Shown here in pieces: positions 43,599 to 54,859 of a DNA stretch of 64,000 nt. Where the stretch lies: positions 42,219,065 to 42,283,064 of the forward strand of contig NC_085141.1 of assembly GCF_024139115.2 (NCBI RefSeq), read 5' to 3'. Within the stretch, counting starts at the first letter, position 1. Each line of letters begins with the position of its first letter. The notes beneath the pieces were generated by a model. The model saw only the letters and a program-made list of their open reading frames with translations. It was not told where the DNA came from and made no database searches. The DNA is from Armigeres subalbatus (taxonomy: Eukaryota > Arthropoda > Insecta > Diptera > Culicidae). The position numbers and the translations under genes were made by a program.

Positions 43599-43927
43599 CA
43601 CGCTAAAAATGAACTACTCAAAATTGAGTCGAATCCGACTCATTTTCATTAAAAACGGGACAACTCAAAATTTGAGTAAAAGATACTACTTCAATAAAAT
43701 GATGATTTCGCGAAAGTTAAGCTTGGCCTTCCATCAATTTTTAATACGACAGATGCGAATCAAGTTTATCTATCTATCTAAGTGCATTTTACGACAAACA
43801 GACTCCTAGTTTAAGTGCAATCATCATTTTATTGAAGTAGTATCTTTTACTCAAATTTTGAGTTGTCCTGTTTTTAATGAAAATGAGTCGGATTCGACTC
43901 AATTTTGAGTAGTTCATTTTTAGCGTG
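43599..43927. mobile_element. Foldback MITE with CACGCTAAAAATGAAC ends
   Basis: Arms 43599 to about 43707 and about 43819 to 43927 are inverse copies of about 109 bp with a few differences (for example GGGACAACTC against GAGTTGTCCTG). The loop is about 110 bp. The two similar ORFs on opposite strands are the same arm translated twice. Confidence 0.8.
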
Positions 43928-43929
43928 CC

Positions 43930-44640
43930 ATAGCTCCGGTTAGCGCAGCGAGGGCTAAAATACTGTGAAGGGGGCCCTGGTGCTTCACAGGCTCCGTTTG
44001 CGGTTAGGTTCTTATTAGACCCCCCTAACCATTCATTCGTAGGCACGGTAAGCATAAAGCCGCATCACACCGAAAATTAGGGGTCACCTGCATGATGGAC
44101 TTTTACCACAGGAACAGGCAATCCGTAATGTTATTCTTAGCCAGATAACCAGCTGCCGACACCACACGGCTATCTAGGCTGTTCATGGAGAGAAGTTGAC
44201 ATTGACTTTACGTCAACTCTCAATGTGGCCGAACAGCCGAACTTAGCGAGAAATGAGTTTGATATCATTTCAGTTATCTGCCTTTGCTCGGAGCAACGAA
44301 CATTTCGAACAGCTTTTTCAAGTGCCAGCCAAGCCGCTACCCTCGATCTGCCAAGGATCCGACGAATACCACTCATCAATACCGAATATCCATCACTGCT
44401 AGAGATTCATAGAGTCATAGCTGACCTACGATATCCGCTCAACTATTGCATCGTTTATTTCGTAAAGTTCCTAATTTTGAGAGAACCCACGTTAGATGTC
44501 TTTCGCCATACAAATTTCTGGCGGTTAACTCAAGCTGACTATTTGCGCATATACGATAGCGCCTGGATGTGGAAGCGGCGGGTAGAAAATCAGCCACTGC
44601 CAATAATTCATTGGAATTGAGCACAACAGTTTGCGAAACA
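43930..44640 (-). repeat. Dispersed repeat with the TATGGCGAAAGACATC block
   Basis: The part 44470-44590 is the inverse of 31540-31690. Upstream, 43930-44230 has GC-rich blocks (AGGGGGCCCTGGTGCTTCAC) and a small dyad TTGACATTGACTTTACGTCAA. ORFs here (44225-44620 and overlapping minus frames) show no recognised domain. Confidence 0.45.
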
Positions 44641-45015
44641 ACCGGTTTTCCCCTGATGAGTTACGGACGACCAAGTGAGCGGCACGACGCCATATTTTTG
44701 CAGTCAATATCTCAAAGTAAAATTAATAGTAGTATTTGTGTTGTTTACCAACATCTGATTTGATTCCCATTGGGATCCAGAAATGTCAGTGGGGACCAGT
44801 GGATGACACCCACCTGCGGACGACATGTAGCGTAAGTACTATTTTGTCCCCGACAATTACCTAACATATTCTGTTATGGTCCATTCAGGTAGCTTTCCAA
44901 GGATTTTCTATTTCTCATCTCGATATTTCTATCAGTCGGTGGTCTCTTCAATATCAACTCAAGGAAGTTCAACTGTATTATGTTCATCTCAAGTTAAATT
45001 TACTCTCTCTACTCG
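44641..45015. other. Noncoding stretch, nothing recognised
   Basis: No feature supported. Confidence 0.4.
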
Positions 45016-45021
45016 AAAAAA

Positions 45022-45421
45022 AAACCCTGATTAATTCACCTAGCGGTGTTCGTGCCTTTCTCGTGCAAAAAAAAAAATACTGAAAAATATGAGTGAATGT
45101 TTTTTAGCGTGTTTTGCACATAGAAAATAGTATTTATACAAAACTTCTGATCCCATAGTCCAATCTGGCCAATTTTCAATAGCAAACAATGAGACAGGAT
45201 TCTCAGTCGAATGGAACTTGTTGCGAGTAATTCGGCCAATGCTAAGTTCCAAAAGTGTGTCTACAAAATTTTGTACACATACACACACATACATACATAC
45301 ACACAGACAGACATCACCTCAATTCGTCGAGCTGAGTCGATTGGTATACAACACTATGGGTCTCCGAGCCATCTATCAAAAGTTTGGTTTTGGAGTGATC
45401 TATAGTACACGAGAAAGGCAG
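45022..45421 (+). mobile_element. TGCCTTTCTCGT-family repeat, most complete copy
   Basis: Begins with CCTGATTAATTCACCTAGCG and GTGCCTTTCTCGTGCA, ends with TATAGTACACGAGAAAGGCA, so the ends TGCCTTTCTCGTG and CACGAGAAAGGCA are inverted repeats. Internal order: CCAATTTTCAATAGCAAACA, GGAACTTGTTGCGAG, an ACACACATACATACATACAC run, GACAGACATCACCTC, GTCGAGCTGAGTCGATTGGT, ATGGGTCTCCGAGCC. It is about 400 bp and noncoding. The same order is seen at 7735, 19105, 20696, 24528 and 33300. Confidence 0.75.
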
Positions 45422-47760
45422 AAACTCGCGACCGTGATTTTTACTCGCGAACAAAATACTACCATGCTTTGTCTTTGCTCTGCTCTGCGAACAAAGCAAG
45501 CACCGGCCAGTAGGTTCGCGCGTATGACGCGTTTCTGGTAGGGTCAATTACACTTATTTGATACTCGTGAAGCGAGTATTTCCACCACTGGTTAAATCCC
45601 AAAACCGACGTAAAAAAATCGCGTAAAAAAATCCAATAAAACACTTAGTTTTCAAAATCCAAGTAAAAAAATTACATGGTGTGTCTAGTGTCACAATAAA
45701 TTAAGAAATGTAAAGTAAGTATCATTAGAAAACAAAAACCATTCGATTTTATAGACATGAGTTTGCTAGCATTCTTCAGTACTTTTCACCATTACTTGAA
45801 ATGCTACAACTTTAATACATTTCTGATATAAAAAATAGTTTCACTTATTCTAGGGGATCCGTATAGTAAATAAGCAACAAACGGACAATTATAAAACATG
45901 GACCCATGTGATATACAATAGCTCGTATTTTACAGTGCAAAAAGGAATCACATAATTGGGCAATGTTCAACTAGGTCAAATTCGAACGTTCCATTTGGCA
46001 AATATTCCGTTCCATAAGCCAAGGACAAACAATGTTGAGAATTAGTTCATCGTTGCACCTTATTGCTTTGGCACTGCAATCTAATACCAGCAAAGTGCTG
46101 CACAGAAACATCCTGGATAAATATTCAAATTTATCGACGTCTTCGTCGCCGTAGTTTCCTTGAAGCTACCGGCGGAACATTGAGCGCGACCCAGTTTTGC
46201 TGCTACTGGGCATAGTCAAGTATAACACTTCGACCAATTCTCGTCGATGCACAGTTGGGTTTCCCGTAGGCTTATTAAAGAAAATTAATCACATTTACAT
46301 CTTCATAGGCGATAACATTCCCATTTGATTTGAAAGAAGTTCGATTTTCTAACAATAGGAAAATGATGACCAAGCTTAATAAATATGAAGTTACAAAAAA
46401 AAATTTTTTTTTTATAAAAATGTCCTCAAATGACTTTTTCTCAAAAATATTAAAGTTTCGTCGATTTGTATAGACATGTCCAGTTATTGAGCGCTCGTGT
46501 TGATGATGATGATGATGATGGCGATAATGTTCGGGACTAAAAATAATGATGGCGATTGAAAGAACATATTTTCTTGCAAGAATCACAACATCACCCCAAA
46601 GGATGCTCGCTCGCGCATTGCATCTACCAATATAGAGCACCATCATTTGCTGACTTTTGCAGAAAGCAATGTGACTACGTGTTATACGGCAACTGCAATA
46701 GTCTGTGCCCGATTGATAAATGGGATTTTTTTGATGATTTTTTTCTCTACATATTGTCGTCCTTGATGACGGTATAGGTACACAATGCAACCCGAGCGGA
46801 AAAGTCTTTCGTTTCGAATATTGTCTACTTGATATGTATGGTGAAATGATGTTCAACTAGGATGACAAGGGTAGCAGCAGCTTCGAAACAACCAAGCCAC
46901 GTCACATAAAGGAGTGGCTTCGGTTTACCACAGAAACAAATTGGAATTTCTTCCACTGAAAAGTTAATTTCAATTAAAATCCAGAATTGGGGAGACGGAT
47001 CTTCTTTAGGTATTCGTCGAAAAGGCAAATTATTCCATCTAACCGCAGCGCATTTCTTTAGCAGAAATATATTGAACCTAACAAACAAAAATGTTATTCG
47101 AAGTTCTGTTAACAATCTAAGGTTTTTTTTCTTACAGCACGACTAGTTAGACATCTCTATTTTGGTACCAATATTAGTTGATTACCCTACATTTACATTA
47201 GCCACATCTATTGAATCTCACTGTCATGGTGAACCCCAACCCCATCAGCTGCGCACTTTCTACTTGATTGACACATTTGCCTTTCGGCTAATTTCCCAAA
47301 TTTAATATCGTTTGAATGCCCTTTAGGGGGACCGAGCGCGAGCGTGCGGTGCGTCATCACCATCATCGGTCGGCCCATACCGGTCTTCGCAAAACATTTT
47401 CCGCACCATTGAAAATAATGGGTGTGACCAACGGATGCCGGTCGGAAAATGGGCGCATAATGGATGGTTTTGGATATCATTAGTCGTCGGTTTCTTCAGG
47501 TGGAGAAGCCGTCATTGCGGGTGTGAAATAATGATTCCCGAAAATGGGTGGCTTTGTAAAAATAATTGACATATTAGCGTGGCAAATAGCGTGGTGTGTA
47601 TCTCAGTCGGGCCTATTTGATATAAGACTACTTTTTTTGTTTGCTATGATAAACGATCAGTGCTTATTTTTTTTGCCCATGTATTTTATGTAGAATATTT
47701 TCTTGATTTGTCATTGAACAACGTATACCTACATAATTATTTGCATTTCGTATTTGCGTT
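45422..47760. other. Noncoding stretch, nothing recognised
   Basis: The longest ORF (46856-46275, minus) has 193 codons but includes a His run from a GATGATGATG microsatellite (46503-46520) and no domain. The block 47210-47610 is GC-richer and looks single-copy, with no clear exon. Confidence 0.45.
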
Positions 47761-47768
47761 CAGCTTGC

Positions 47769-48164
47769 CAAGGATGTTTTCGATCATTTGGTAATTCGCG
47801 TTCGATCATTTAGTAGTTTGTCAAAATGTGTTGTATGGTGGACTTCTAATGCAAAGGTTTTTCTGCAACTCTGCCTTAGGTTCGTTGTTTGAATTCCACT
47901 AGTAACGGAGTTATAGCTATAGTTTCAGTAACTTAGACTAAATGATGACAAAATTCCAATCATTCAGTTTAAGTTACTGTAACTAGCGCTAAAACTTCTT
48001 TTTTAGTTGAAATCTAACAGCGAACCATTAGGAAGAGTTGTAGAAAAACCTTCGAACTAGAGGTCCACCACACAACACATTTTGAAATTTAGGTTGTGGA
48101 ATGAGTTATTGACAAACTACTAAATGATCGAACGCAAATTACTAAATGATCGATAACATCCTTG
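47769..48164. mobile_element. Foldback MITE, 8-bp TSD, hAT-like
   Basis: The element starts CAAGGATGTTTTCGATCATT and ends with the inverse (GATCGATAACATCCTTG), flanked by a perfect 8-bp TSD, CAGCTTGC (47761-47768 and 48165-48172). The arms extend about 170 bp inwards with GATCATTTAGTAGTTTGTCA and TTGCAGAAAAACC-like blocks. An 8-bp TSD with CA-starting TIRs fits hAT. The 75-codon ORF starting in its right arm is not supported. Confidence 0.8.
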
Positions 48165-48172
48165 CAGCTTGC

Positions 48173-49265
48173 AAATGGTTACTGCAGAGGATCATTAACT
48201 ATAGGTACAATAACAATATTGTTGTGAGATTGTTTTCATTGACTTTTTGGATCTCCTTTGGTGGTTTTGCGATACTCATTTTTAGCTCGTTGTTAGGACC
48301 GCAAAAAGTTGTTTGGCTTTTTCCCCTTAATATACACGAGTTCTACAATATAACATATTTACACATTTAAAAAAAAATCGTTGAATTGCGGATTTTTTTT
48401 AAAGATTTCCCACAATTTGTTCAATTTGGCAAAATGTCCCAGTTTTTAATTCACCCGATTCTTCTAGCTATTTTTCTGTATTATTCAAATTCACTCAATT
48501 ACAATTTTACCCCACTTGTCCCAGAAGCATGCTTTGTCCAAATGTTTCGATAATGTTAAATTATATGTCTTCAATTTCCCTGAAATATCTAAAATGCCTC
48601 TCATTTGTACAATTACCCGGTTGAGCAATTAACGAGATTTACGTGATTTTTCCTACTCGCTTCATTCGTTTCACTACACCCAGTAGCCCCGTTTAACAGT
48701 ACGGTTCAGCAATCTGTTAGATCTGACTGAAGAAAACGTCTTTTCTATACCCTCACTCTGGCCGTCGTTCACTGCTTTCAGATCTGCTCTTATTTATCCT
48801 TCAGTGAATAATTTTCAGCATAACAAATACTAATCTGGTGACTAGCCAACCATACGCAGCACGCGAGGAAGTTCTCACAAAAAAATAAAATATTTGACAC
48901 TTCATTTCTTTTTTACTATCAGATGTAGAAAACAAAACCAGTGACAACCTTAGACAACCAGACACAGCATTTGATGAAAAAAATCACAGACAACAAACGT
49001 TGAAAATTTTGATTTTTTTAATGCATAAATTAATGAACCGTTCATATTGAAAAAAAAAAACACTTGCCATGGGCGCTACTGCGTCCACAAATAAACTAGT
49101 AATTCTAGAATCACGTTAAAGCGACACGGATAGAATCCATAAATATCATCACAATTTTTAAATGCCACCTGTTGTATTCTTTGTATTTAATTATTCCGAA
49201 GGCTATAATCAACCGAAACCAGGGATTGAATTCAAAAGATAATGAAAAAATCTCTCACTTATCAT
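48173..49265. other. Noncoding stretch, nothing recognised
   Basis: AT-rich, no supported feature. Confidence 0.4.
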
Positions 49266-49277
49266 TTCTGTATACAT

Positions 49278-49478
49278 TTACGATATGTAGCATACCGTGA
49301 GAAACTTTTTTCGCAAGCTGTCATGATAAAGAACTGATTCGGGAGGCTTTACCCCAATTTCTTTTAAAAAGCTCAAAACGCGGGGGTCATTGATTCTGAT
49401 GATATGATCCCCAACACAAAATGAGCATTTTATCATTCTTCTCGGTGGGGGCTGCTTATCCGATATTTGTTTTTGCAC
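49278..49478 (-). CDS. Exon-like ORF of unknown function
   Basis: A minus-strand ORF encodes PPPRRMIKCSFCVGDHIIRI, then NDPRVLSFLKEIGVKPPESV, then LYHDSLRKKFLTVCYIS. It starts after GATAAGCAG, a possible splice acceptor, and a GTATGC donor-like site falls within its last codons. The amino-acid composition is protein-like, with a CxxC pair. I do not recognise a family; ZAD- or THAP-like zinc domains come to mind because of the CxxC, but the spacing does not match either. It may be a lone exon, a transposon fragment or chance. Confidence 0.3.
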   Translation of the reverse strand: MQKQISDKQPPPRRMIKCSFCVGDHIIRINDPRVLSFLKEIGVKPPESVLYHDSLRKKFLTVCYIS

Positions 49479-49861
49479 TTGTATACAAGTTTGATAAACT
49501 TGTTTTCATAGCTTGTAATAAATCGAAACAATTTTTGCCTTTCTTTTATCATTGTTCGTTATATAATGAGAGCGATTTCTCTAACCAAAACCAATTTTGA
49601 TCGAGAAATCCATAAATAAGGAACTATTTTTCGAAATTACGGCACAGATTTTACATTTGGCTGTCGAGATAATTGAAGCTTTCAACATAGTCTACGTTTG
49701 GCCTGGATACTTGGATACATGTTTGGGTTAGCCCACCTTAGAAAAAAAATATTTCCTCCCAAAATTTGAAACGTTAATTGGCAGTGATGTCAGTTTCAGC
49801 ATGTATTTTAAATTACTGAAAAAGTTTGAAGACAAAAGAAGTTATCTCCCATATTCATTAT

Positions 49862-50035
49862 ATCACTAGCAGACCTGACGAACTTCATGTCGTCTAAAAT
49901 TAATTTATTATCTGATTAGTTCTCGAGTTGTGCAGGAATTTCTATTTAATTTGTATGAGAGCTCCCTTTCCAGAATGGGGGAGAGGTTTCGAGTTACCAC
50001 AGAAACATATCTTTCCATTACTATGTCTGAAACTC
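49862..50035 (+). repeat. Fragment of the TATGGGAG repeat family
   Basis: Carries GCAGACCTGACGAACTTCAT, TAATTTATTATCTGATTAGT, TCTCGAGTTGTGCAG and ACCACAGAAACATATCTT, all also present in degenerate form at 27330-27480. Confidence 0.6.
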
Positions 50036-50109
50036 GATTATGCATATGCTATGCACAACATGTGATAGATTCAGTTCGGAAAAGGTATTGGAGGGTAATC
50101 GCTCTTTTC

Positions 50110-50200
50110 GGTGGGGTTTGATCTTACGAAACAAGTACGCTAGACAGGTGCTTTCCCTACTAAGCTACGAAGGACCCCCGTCGTCCTCCGCAGCTTAGCC
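50110..50200 (-). mobile_element. tRNA-like SINE fragment
   Basis: On the minus strand: GGTCCTTCGTAGCTTAGTAG, GGAAAGCACCTGTCTAGCGT, ACTTGTTTCGTAAGATCAAA. It matches the plus-strand tRNA-like sequence at 52211-52287 over the first half (TCCTTCGTAGCTT-GT-GG) and has the A-box region; the B box is eroded. Confidence 0.55.
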
Positions 50201-50214
50201 AACCAACCAAGGTT

Positions 50215-50414
50215 AAACGGTTTTATCATGTACCGGTTCAAGGGACAATTTTGGAAAATAAGCCAACCCAAACCCAATAAGCAAACCTCATGATTTCAAA
50301 AATTTTGGCATCTTATGGTATTTTTCTTCTTCCTGGACTATATTTGAACCGATTGGAATTGATAATAATTCAAGGATAAATTTTGGAAAATACACAAATT
50401 CTATCATGCGGTAT
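50215..50414 (-). repeat. 150-bp satellite, minus-oriented part
   Basis: Inverse forms of the satellite words seen at 53300-54235: TACCGGTTCAAGGGACAATT, AATAAGCAAACCTCATGATT, CTGGACTATATTTGAACCGA, TCATGCGG. The run is interrupted at 50415 by the long-arm foldback and resumes at 53198-53262 in the same orientation. Confidence 0.7.
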
Positions 50415-51599
50415 CACGGTGTGTCTGTGACCATTATTAACGAAAAAAATGTCCATCCATTCTGAACTCGCCTTTCGAAAGATATAATATCCAGGCGTCT
50501 GCTATGAAAATTTCAAAATCTTTCATCTAGGGAATCGAAAGTTATAGCAGTTACAAATTTAATGATTTTTGCGTTCGATATCTCACTAATATGCAACCAT
50601 ATATACCGTGAATTTCCTCCTGATTACATCCAAATAAATTCTCATCAAATATGCATTTGCAGGCTCAATCAACTATAACCTAAAATCTATTCTTTGAATA
50701 ATAGAAAAAAATAGCAAAGGATGTTAGAGATAACATTGTACAAATATCGATGGCAAAATAGACAATTCAACCACAATACAGTATTCAAATTACAGAATTA
50801 TTGCACTTCAATCTCCTAATCATACCAAAGTGTGAATATTGTCTATGACAGACAAGTAACTACACTCTGTATGATGATTCTGCTTTTATTAAATATGCTA
50901 ATAGTTGGTAACATAGAATACCGCGCTGAAACAATGTTGTCTTTCATGGGTAATGGGTAGTTAGTAAGACTAGTAACCAACATTTAAACAACAATGTGCA
51001 TCACTTGTTGTCAGTTATACAACCATTATCCAGTTCGATTCTAGCAGTGGTACGAAAACGAGTTCCACTTGAAAAAAAAATGGGAAAGGCTAGATCACAC
51101 GAGGAAAACCGCCTTTTCCGAGAACGGTAGACGAAAAAAGCATATATGCACCACTTCGGAACGTCTCAACAATTTAACTGACTTGCTGAACTACGATACA
51201 TTTACTTCATAAATTAATGCATTTACTACATAAATTAACTGACACAGGGAATACTAGTATCCGACTAGAAGATGGAAACCATCGCATTCCCATGAAGCCA
51301 GGTAAGAAAATGAGAGATTTCAAAAGGCTGAAACTATTTAAGAAATATTTCACTGTCATGAGACGATTTTAGTACAATTCCATTGATGGAATTATCAAAT
51401 CATATTACCAGGGTTTCAACTTTTCGTTTCAATGAGACCAAAGCAAGCGTTTCTCGAGCCAAGGGAGAATCTTTTTTCGTTGTTTATTCTGAGGATCATC
51501 TTTAACCCATCAATCTTTCTCTACAATTAGCCTTGGATGATAAACGAAAATCTTGCCTATTTTTCGTTTCATCACTTTTACCTACTCACTCACTTTGCG

Positions 51600-51722
51600 C
51601 GAGAATTATCGCAGAACAATTACATAATTGCATGGCCGCGCCGGGATTCGAACCCAGAATAGTAACAATAATAGTCGTATGGATGTGCTTGTTCTAGCTA
51701 CATCACCACGCTATCTGTATGA
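51600..51722 (-). mobile_element. tRNA-headed SINE fragment
   Basis: On the minus strand it reads GATAGCGTGGTGATGTAGCT, AGAACAAGCAC, then TCTGGGTTCGAATCCCGGCG and CGGCCATG. GGGTTCGAATCCC is a perfect B box, and GATGTAGCTAGAACAAG stands at A-box distance, though the D-arm is not fully canonical. It lies in the centre of the foldback. Confidence 0.55.
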
Positions 51723-51962
51723 AAGCATTAAGTTATTTGTTTTACATAAGCTACTACCATTTGCATTGAAGATGCCACGAAAAGACTCGAATATGAAAGA
51801 AAAAGAGCAAACCAACGTTTGGCGGCAATCGAAGTGAGCGAAAAATGGTTATCACTCTCCGGGATGTTTTTCTTTCCCGAAAAGCGATTTCTCCCCGAAA
51901 ATTTTCGTGAGGGAGCATCCTGTGCTCCTGAGATTGAGTGAGCGATACGAACCCTGCATATT

Positions 51963-52052
51963 ACATATCGTATTTCGACCTCAACTGTATGGTCGTCTTC
52001 AGTGTCTCGTACTTGACTCGACTCAAGTCGAGACACTGAAGACGACCTTATG
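51963..52052. repeat. Penelope 3' fragments in inverted junction
   Basis: GTCGTCTTCAGTGTCTCG is followed, after a short centre, by its inverse CGAGACACTGAAGACGAC. Both are the GACACTGAAGACG block of the Penelope 3' UTR, preceded on the left by CGTATTTCGACCTCAACTGT. It is two fragments joined head to head. Confidence 0.7.
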
Positions 52053-52204
52053 AGTCAACAGACTAAATACTCACGCTCCTCTAATGTGGACGTGTACTAT
52101 ACACATATGGAAGTGTTGGCTTGACAAATGGATTGCGAGTGATTTGACTAGCGTCCAATTTAGGAATCTTGAGCTCATTCAGTAGCCTCTACGTTGCGAA
52201 GGCC

Positions 52205-52290
52205 GATGGAGGTCCTTCGTAGCTTGGTTGGTTAAAGGACTAGTCCAGCGTACTGTAGGCTCGTGGGTTCGAGTCCTACCGAAGGGAAAG
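52205..52290 (+). mobile_element. tRNA-headed SINE fragment
   Basis: GGTCCTTCGTAGCTTGGTTG, GTTAAAGGACTAGTCC and CTCGTGGGTTCGAGTCCTAC give A and B boxes (TAGCTTGGTTGG and GGGTTCGAGTCC) at tRNA spacing, and the 5' and 3' ends (TCCTTCG / CGAAGGGA) pair as an acceptor stem. It may be a tRNA-derived pseudogene or the head of a SINE; the related fragment at 50110 favours a SINE. Confidence 0.6.
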
Positions 52291-53197
52291 TGGTTACCAC
52301 CAATACAATTTCAAATCATTATCTTCCACTAAATGTACATATTCACATATGAGTTTTCATAACATTGTAAATTAATTTATGTAGTAAATGCATTATTTTA
52401 TGAAGTAAATGCATCGTTTTTCAGCAAATCAGTTACATTGTTGAGACTTTCCAAAGTGGTGCATATATGCTTTTTCCGTCTACCGTTCTCGGAAAAGGCT
52501 GTTTTTCTCGTGTGATCTAGCCTTTTCCATTTTTTTTCCAAATGGAACTCGTTTTCGTACCACTGCTAGAATCGAACTGGATGATGGTTGTATAACTGAC
52601 AACAAATGATGCACATTGTTGTTTAAATGTTGGTTACTAGTCTTACTAACTACCCAGTACCCATGAAAGACAACATTGTTTCAGCGCGGTATTCTATGTT
52701 ACCAACTATTATCATATTTAATAAAAGCAGAATCATCATACAGAGTGGAGTTACTTGTCTGTCATAGACAATATTCACACTTTGGTATGATTAGGAGATT
52801 GAAGTGCAATAACTCTGTAATTTGAATACTGTATTGTGGTTGTATTGTCTATTTTGCCATCGATATTTGTACAGTGTTATCTCTAACATCCTTTGCTATT
52901 TTTTTCTATTATTCAAAGAATAGATTTTAGGTTATAGTTGATTGAGGTTGCAAATTGCATATTTCATGATAATTTATTTGGATGTAATCAGGAGCAAATT
53001 CACGGTATATATGGTTGCATATTAGTGAGATATCGAACGCAAAAATCATTAAATTTGTAACTGCTATAACTTTCGATTCCCTAGATGAAAGATTTTGAAA
53101 TTTTCATAGCAGACGCCTGGATATTATATCTTTCGAAAGGCGAGTTCAGAATGGATGGACATTTTTTTTCGTTAATAATGGTCACAGACACACCGTG

Positions 53198-54235
53198 GGT
53201 ATAACTTCATGATTGGCATTTTTATGCTAGTTTTGTATTTCCTGGTCCATATTTGAACCGATACGAACCGTACGAAACTACCATGCCATAATTTCTGAAA
53301 TTGTGAAAATTTATATTCCGCATGATGGGATTTGCTTATTTCTCAAAATTGACCTTTGTACCGGTACATCGTAAATCCATTTACCGGTTTCAATTGGTTC
53401 AAATACGGTCCAGGAAGTACAAAACGACTATAGAATGTCATGACTTTAGAAAACATGAAGTTTGATATGCCGCATGATGGGGTTTGCTTATTTTCAAAAA
53501 TTGTCTTTTGAACCGGTTCATGGTAAAACCGTTTACCGGTTCCAATCGGTTGAAAAAACGGTCCAAGAAGAACAAAGCTACCATGGAATGCCATAACATT
53601 TGAAATCATGAAGTTTGATATGTCACATAAGATTTGCATATTTCCCAAAATTGACCCTTGAACCGGTTCATGGTGAAATCGTTTACCGGTTCCAATCGGT
53701 TCAAATACGGTCCAGGAAGTACAAAACTACTATAGAATGTCATAACTTTTGAAATCATGAAGTTTGATATGCCGCATGATAGGGTTTGCTTATTTTTCAA
53801 AATTGATCTTTGTACCGGTACATGGTAAAACTGTTTCCCGGATCCAATCAGTTCAAATACGGTCCATGACGTACAAAACTACTATAGAATGTCTTAATTC
53901 TTGAAATCATGAAGTTTGATATGCCGCATGATGGGGTTTGCCTTTTTCCCAAAATTTACCCTTGAACCGATTCATGGTAAAACCGTTTACTGGTTCCAAC
54001 CGGTTCAAATATGGTCCAGGAAGTACAAAACTACTAAAGAATGCCATAACTTTTGAAATCATGAAGTTTGATACGCCGCAGGATGGGGTTTGCTTATTTC
54101 CCAAAATTGTCCCTTGAACCGGTACATGGTAAAACCGTTTATCAACCATGTAATTGGTTCCAAACGGTTCAAATACGGTCCAGGAAATACAAAACTACTA
54201 TAGAATGCCATAACTTTTGAAATCATGAAGTTTGA
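53198..54235 (+). repeat. 150-bp satellite array
   Basis: About six units carry ATCATGAAGTTTGATATGCC, GCATGATGGGGTTTGCTTAT, AATTGTCCCTTGAACCGG, TTACCGGTTCCAATCGGTTC and ATACGGTCCAGGAAGTACAA. Spacing of the ATCATGAAGTTTGATA word is about 150 bp (53451, 53606, 53756, 53906, 54058, 54221). The orientation switches near 53262: sequence to the left, and that left of the foldback, is inverted. The minus-strand ORFs are the satellite translated. Confidence 0.85.
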
Positions 54236-54392
54236 TACGGCTTACGTTGTCCTCTCTAGAGCCTCTTCCTATCATGTACTTCGTCTTCGACGTGTTGATG
54301 ACTAGTCCAATCCGTTTAGCTTCGCTTTTCAGTCTGATCTCTCTCAAAGTTACGTGCCATAATATCAATGTCGTCGGTGAAACCAAATAACG
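54236..54392 (-). pseudogene. RTE reverse transcriptase fragment inside satellite
   Basis: The minus strand encodes the RT block around KRIGLVINTSKTKYMIGRGS with preceding LVSPTTLILWHVTLREI, a frameshifted counterpart of FGFADDIDIMARNFE. It matches the full-length RTE at 39745-39895. Satellite words follow directly (GCATGATGGGGTTTGCTTAT at 54392), so the fragment sits between two satellite units. Confidence 0.8.
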
Positions 54393-54399
54393 CATGATG

Positions 54400-54855
54400 G
54401 GGTTTGCTTATAAAGTGACCCCGTAACAGGTTCCGGCGGAACATCCGGAATACAGGCCTTATTTCGGACCGATCAAATTCCTGATCAAATTTGGTATAGT
54501 TTATGCGTCGTTTCTCTTCAAAATATCTAAATTAATCAATTCTGGCATATGGCCCAAAGCTAACAACCATTTAAAATTCGTAATAACTCCGGTATCAAGT
54601 GGCTAGTCCTAAAAATTTATAGAGCCCCTGAAACTTGAATAAATTCCGCTTCTTTTGGTGAAAGACAAAAAAGTTACAGCCAAAAAGATTTTTATTTTCG
54701 TTTTCAAAAGGGGGGTTGGTAACGGAAGGGTTAAAAATGCTAAATTATTTTAGTTTAGTAAAAAAAATTGAATTGTTTATGAAACTATTGCTTGTTTGGA
54801 AATTTTGTATTTATTTATTGCACATATTCTGATTTGCCCCGACAAAATCTGGGTA
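54400..54855. other. Satellite remnant, then noncoding stretch
   Basis: One satellite piece continues to about 54415; ACCCCGTAACAGGTTCCGGC, a common-looking repeat start, follows. The remainder has no supported feature. Confidence 0.45.
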
Positions 54856-54859
54856 AAGC

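Larger units (their letters stand above)
50415..53197. mobile_element. Second long-arm foldback, Transib-like ends
   Basis: The ends are CACGGTGTGTCTGTGACC and its inverse, flanked by a perfect 5-bp TSD, GGTAT (50410-50414 and 53198-53202). The arms are about 830 bp (50415 to about 51245 and about 52368 to 53197) and are nearly identical, with a few base changes and one-base indels. The neighbouring satellite reads through when the element is removed. The centre (51250-52365) holds SINE and Penelope fragments and no transposase. End sequence and TSD length again fit Transib. Confidence 0.78.

Noticed and set aside
43543..44055. Two similar ORFs on opposite strands as a duplicated gene
   Set aside because: They are the two inverted arms of one foldback MITE.
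46275..46856. 193-codon ORF on the minus strand
   Set aside because: It includes a His run from a GATGATG microsatellite and Lys/Phe runs from homopolymers, with no recognisable motif.
52205..52290. Functional tRNA gene
   Set aside because: The anticodon arm does not pair convincingly and a related decayed copy lies at 50110; a SINE head is more likely.
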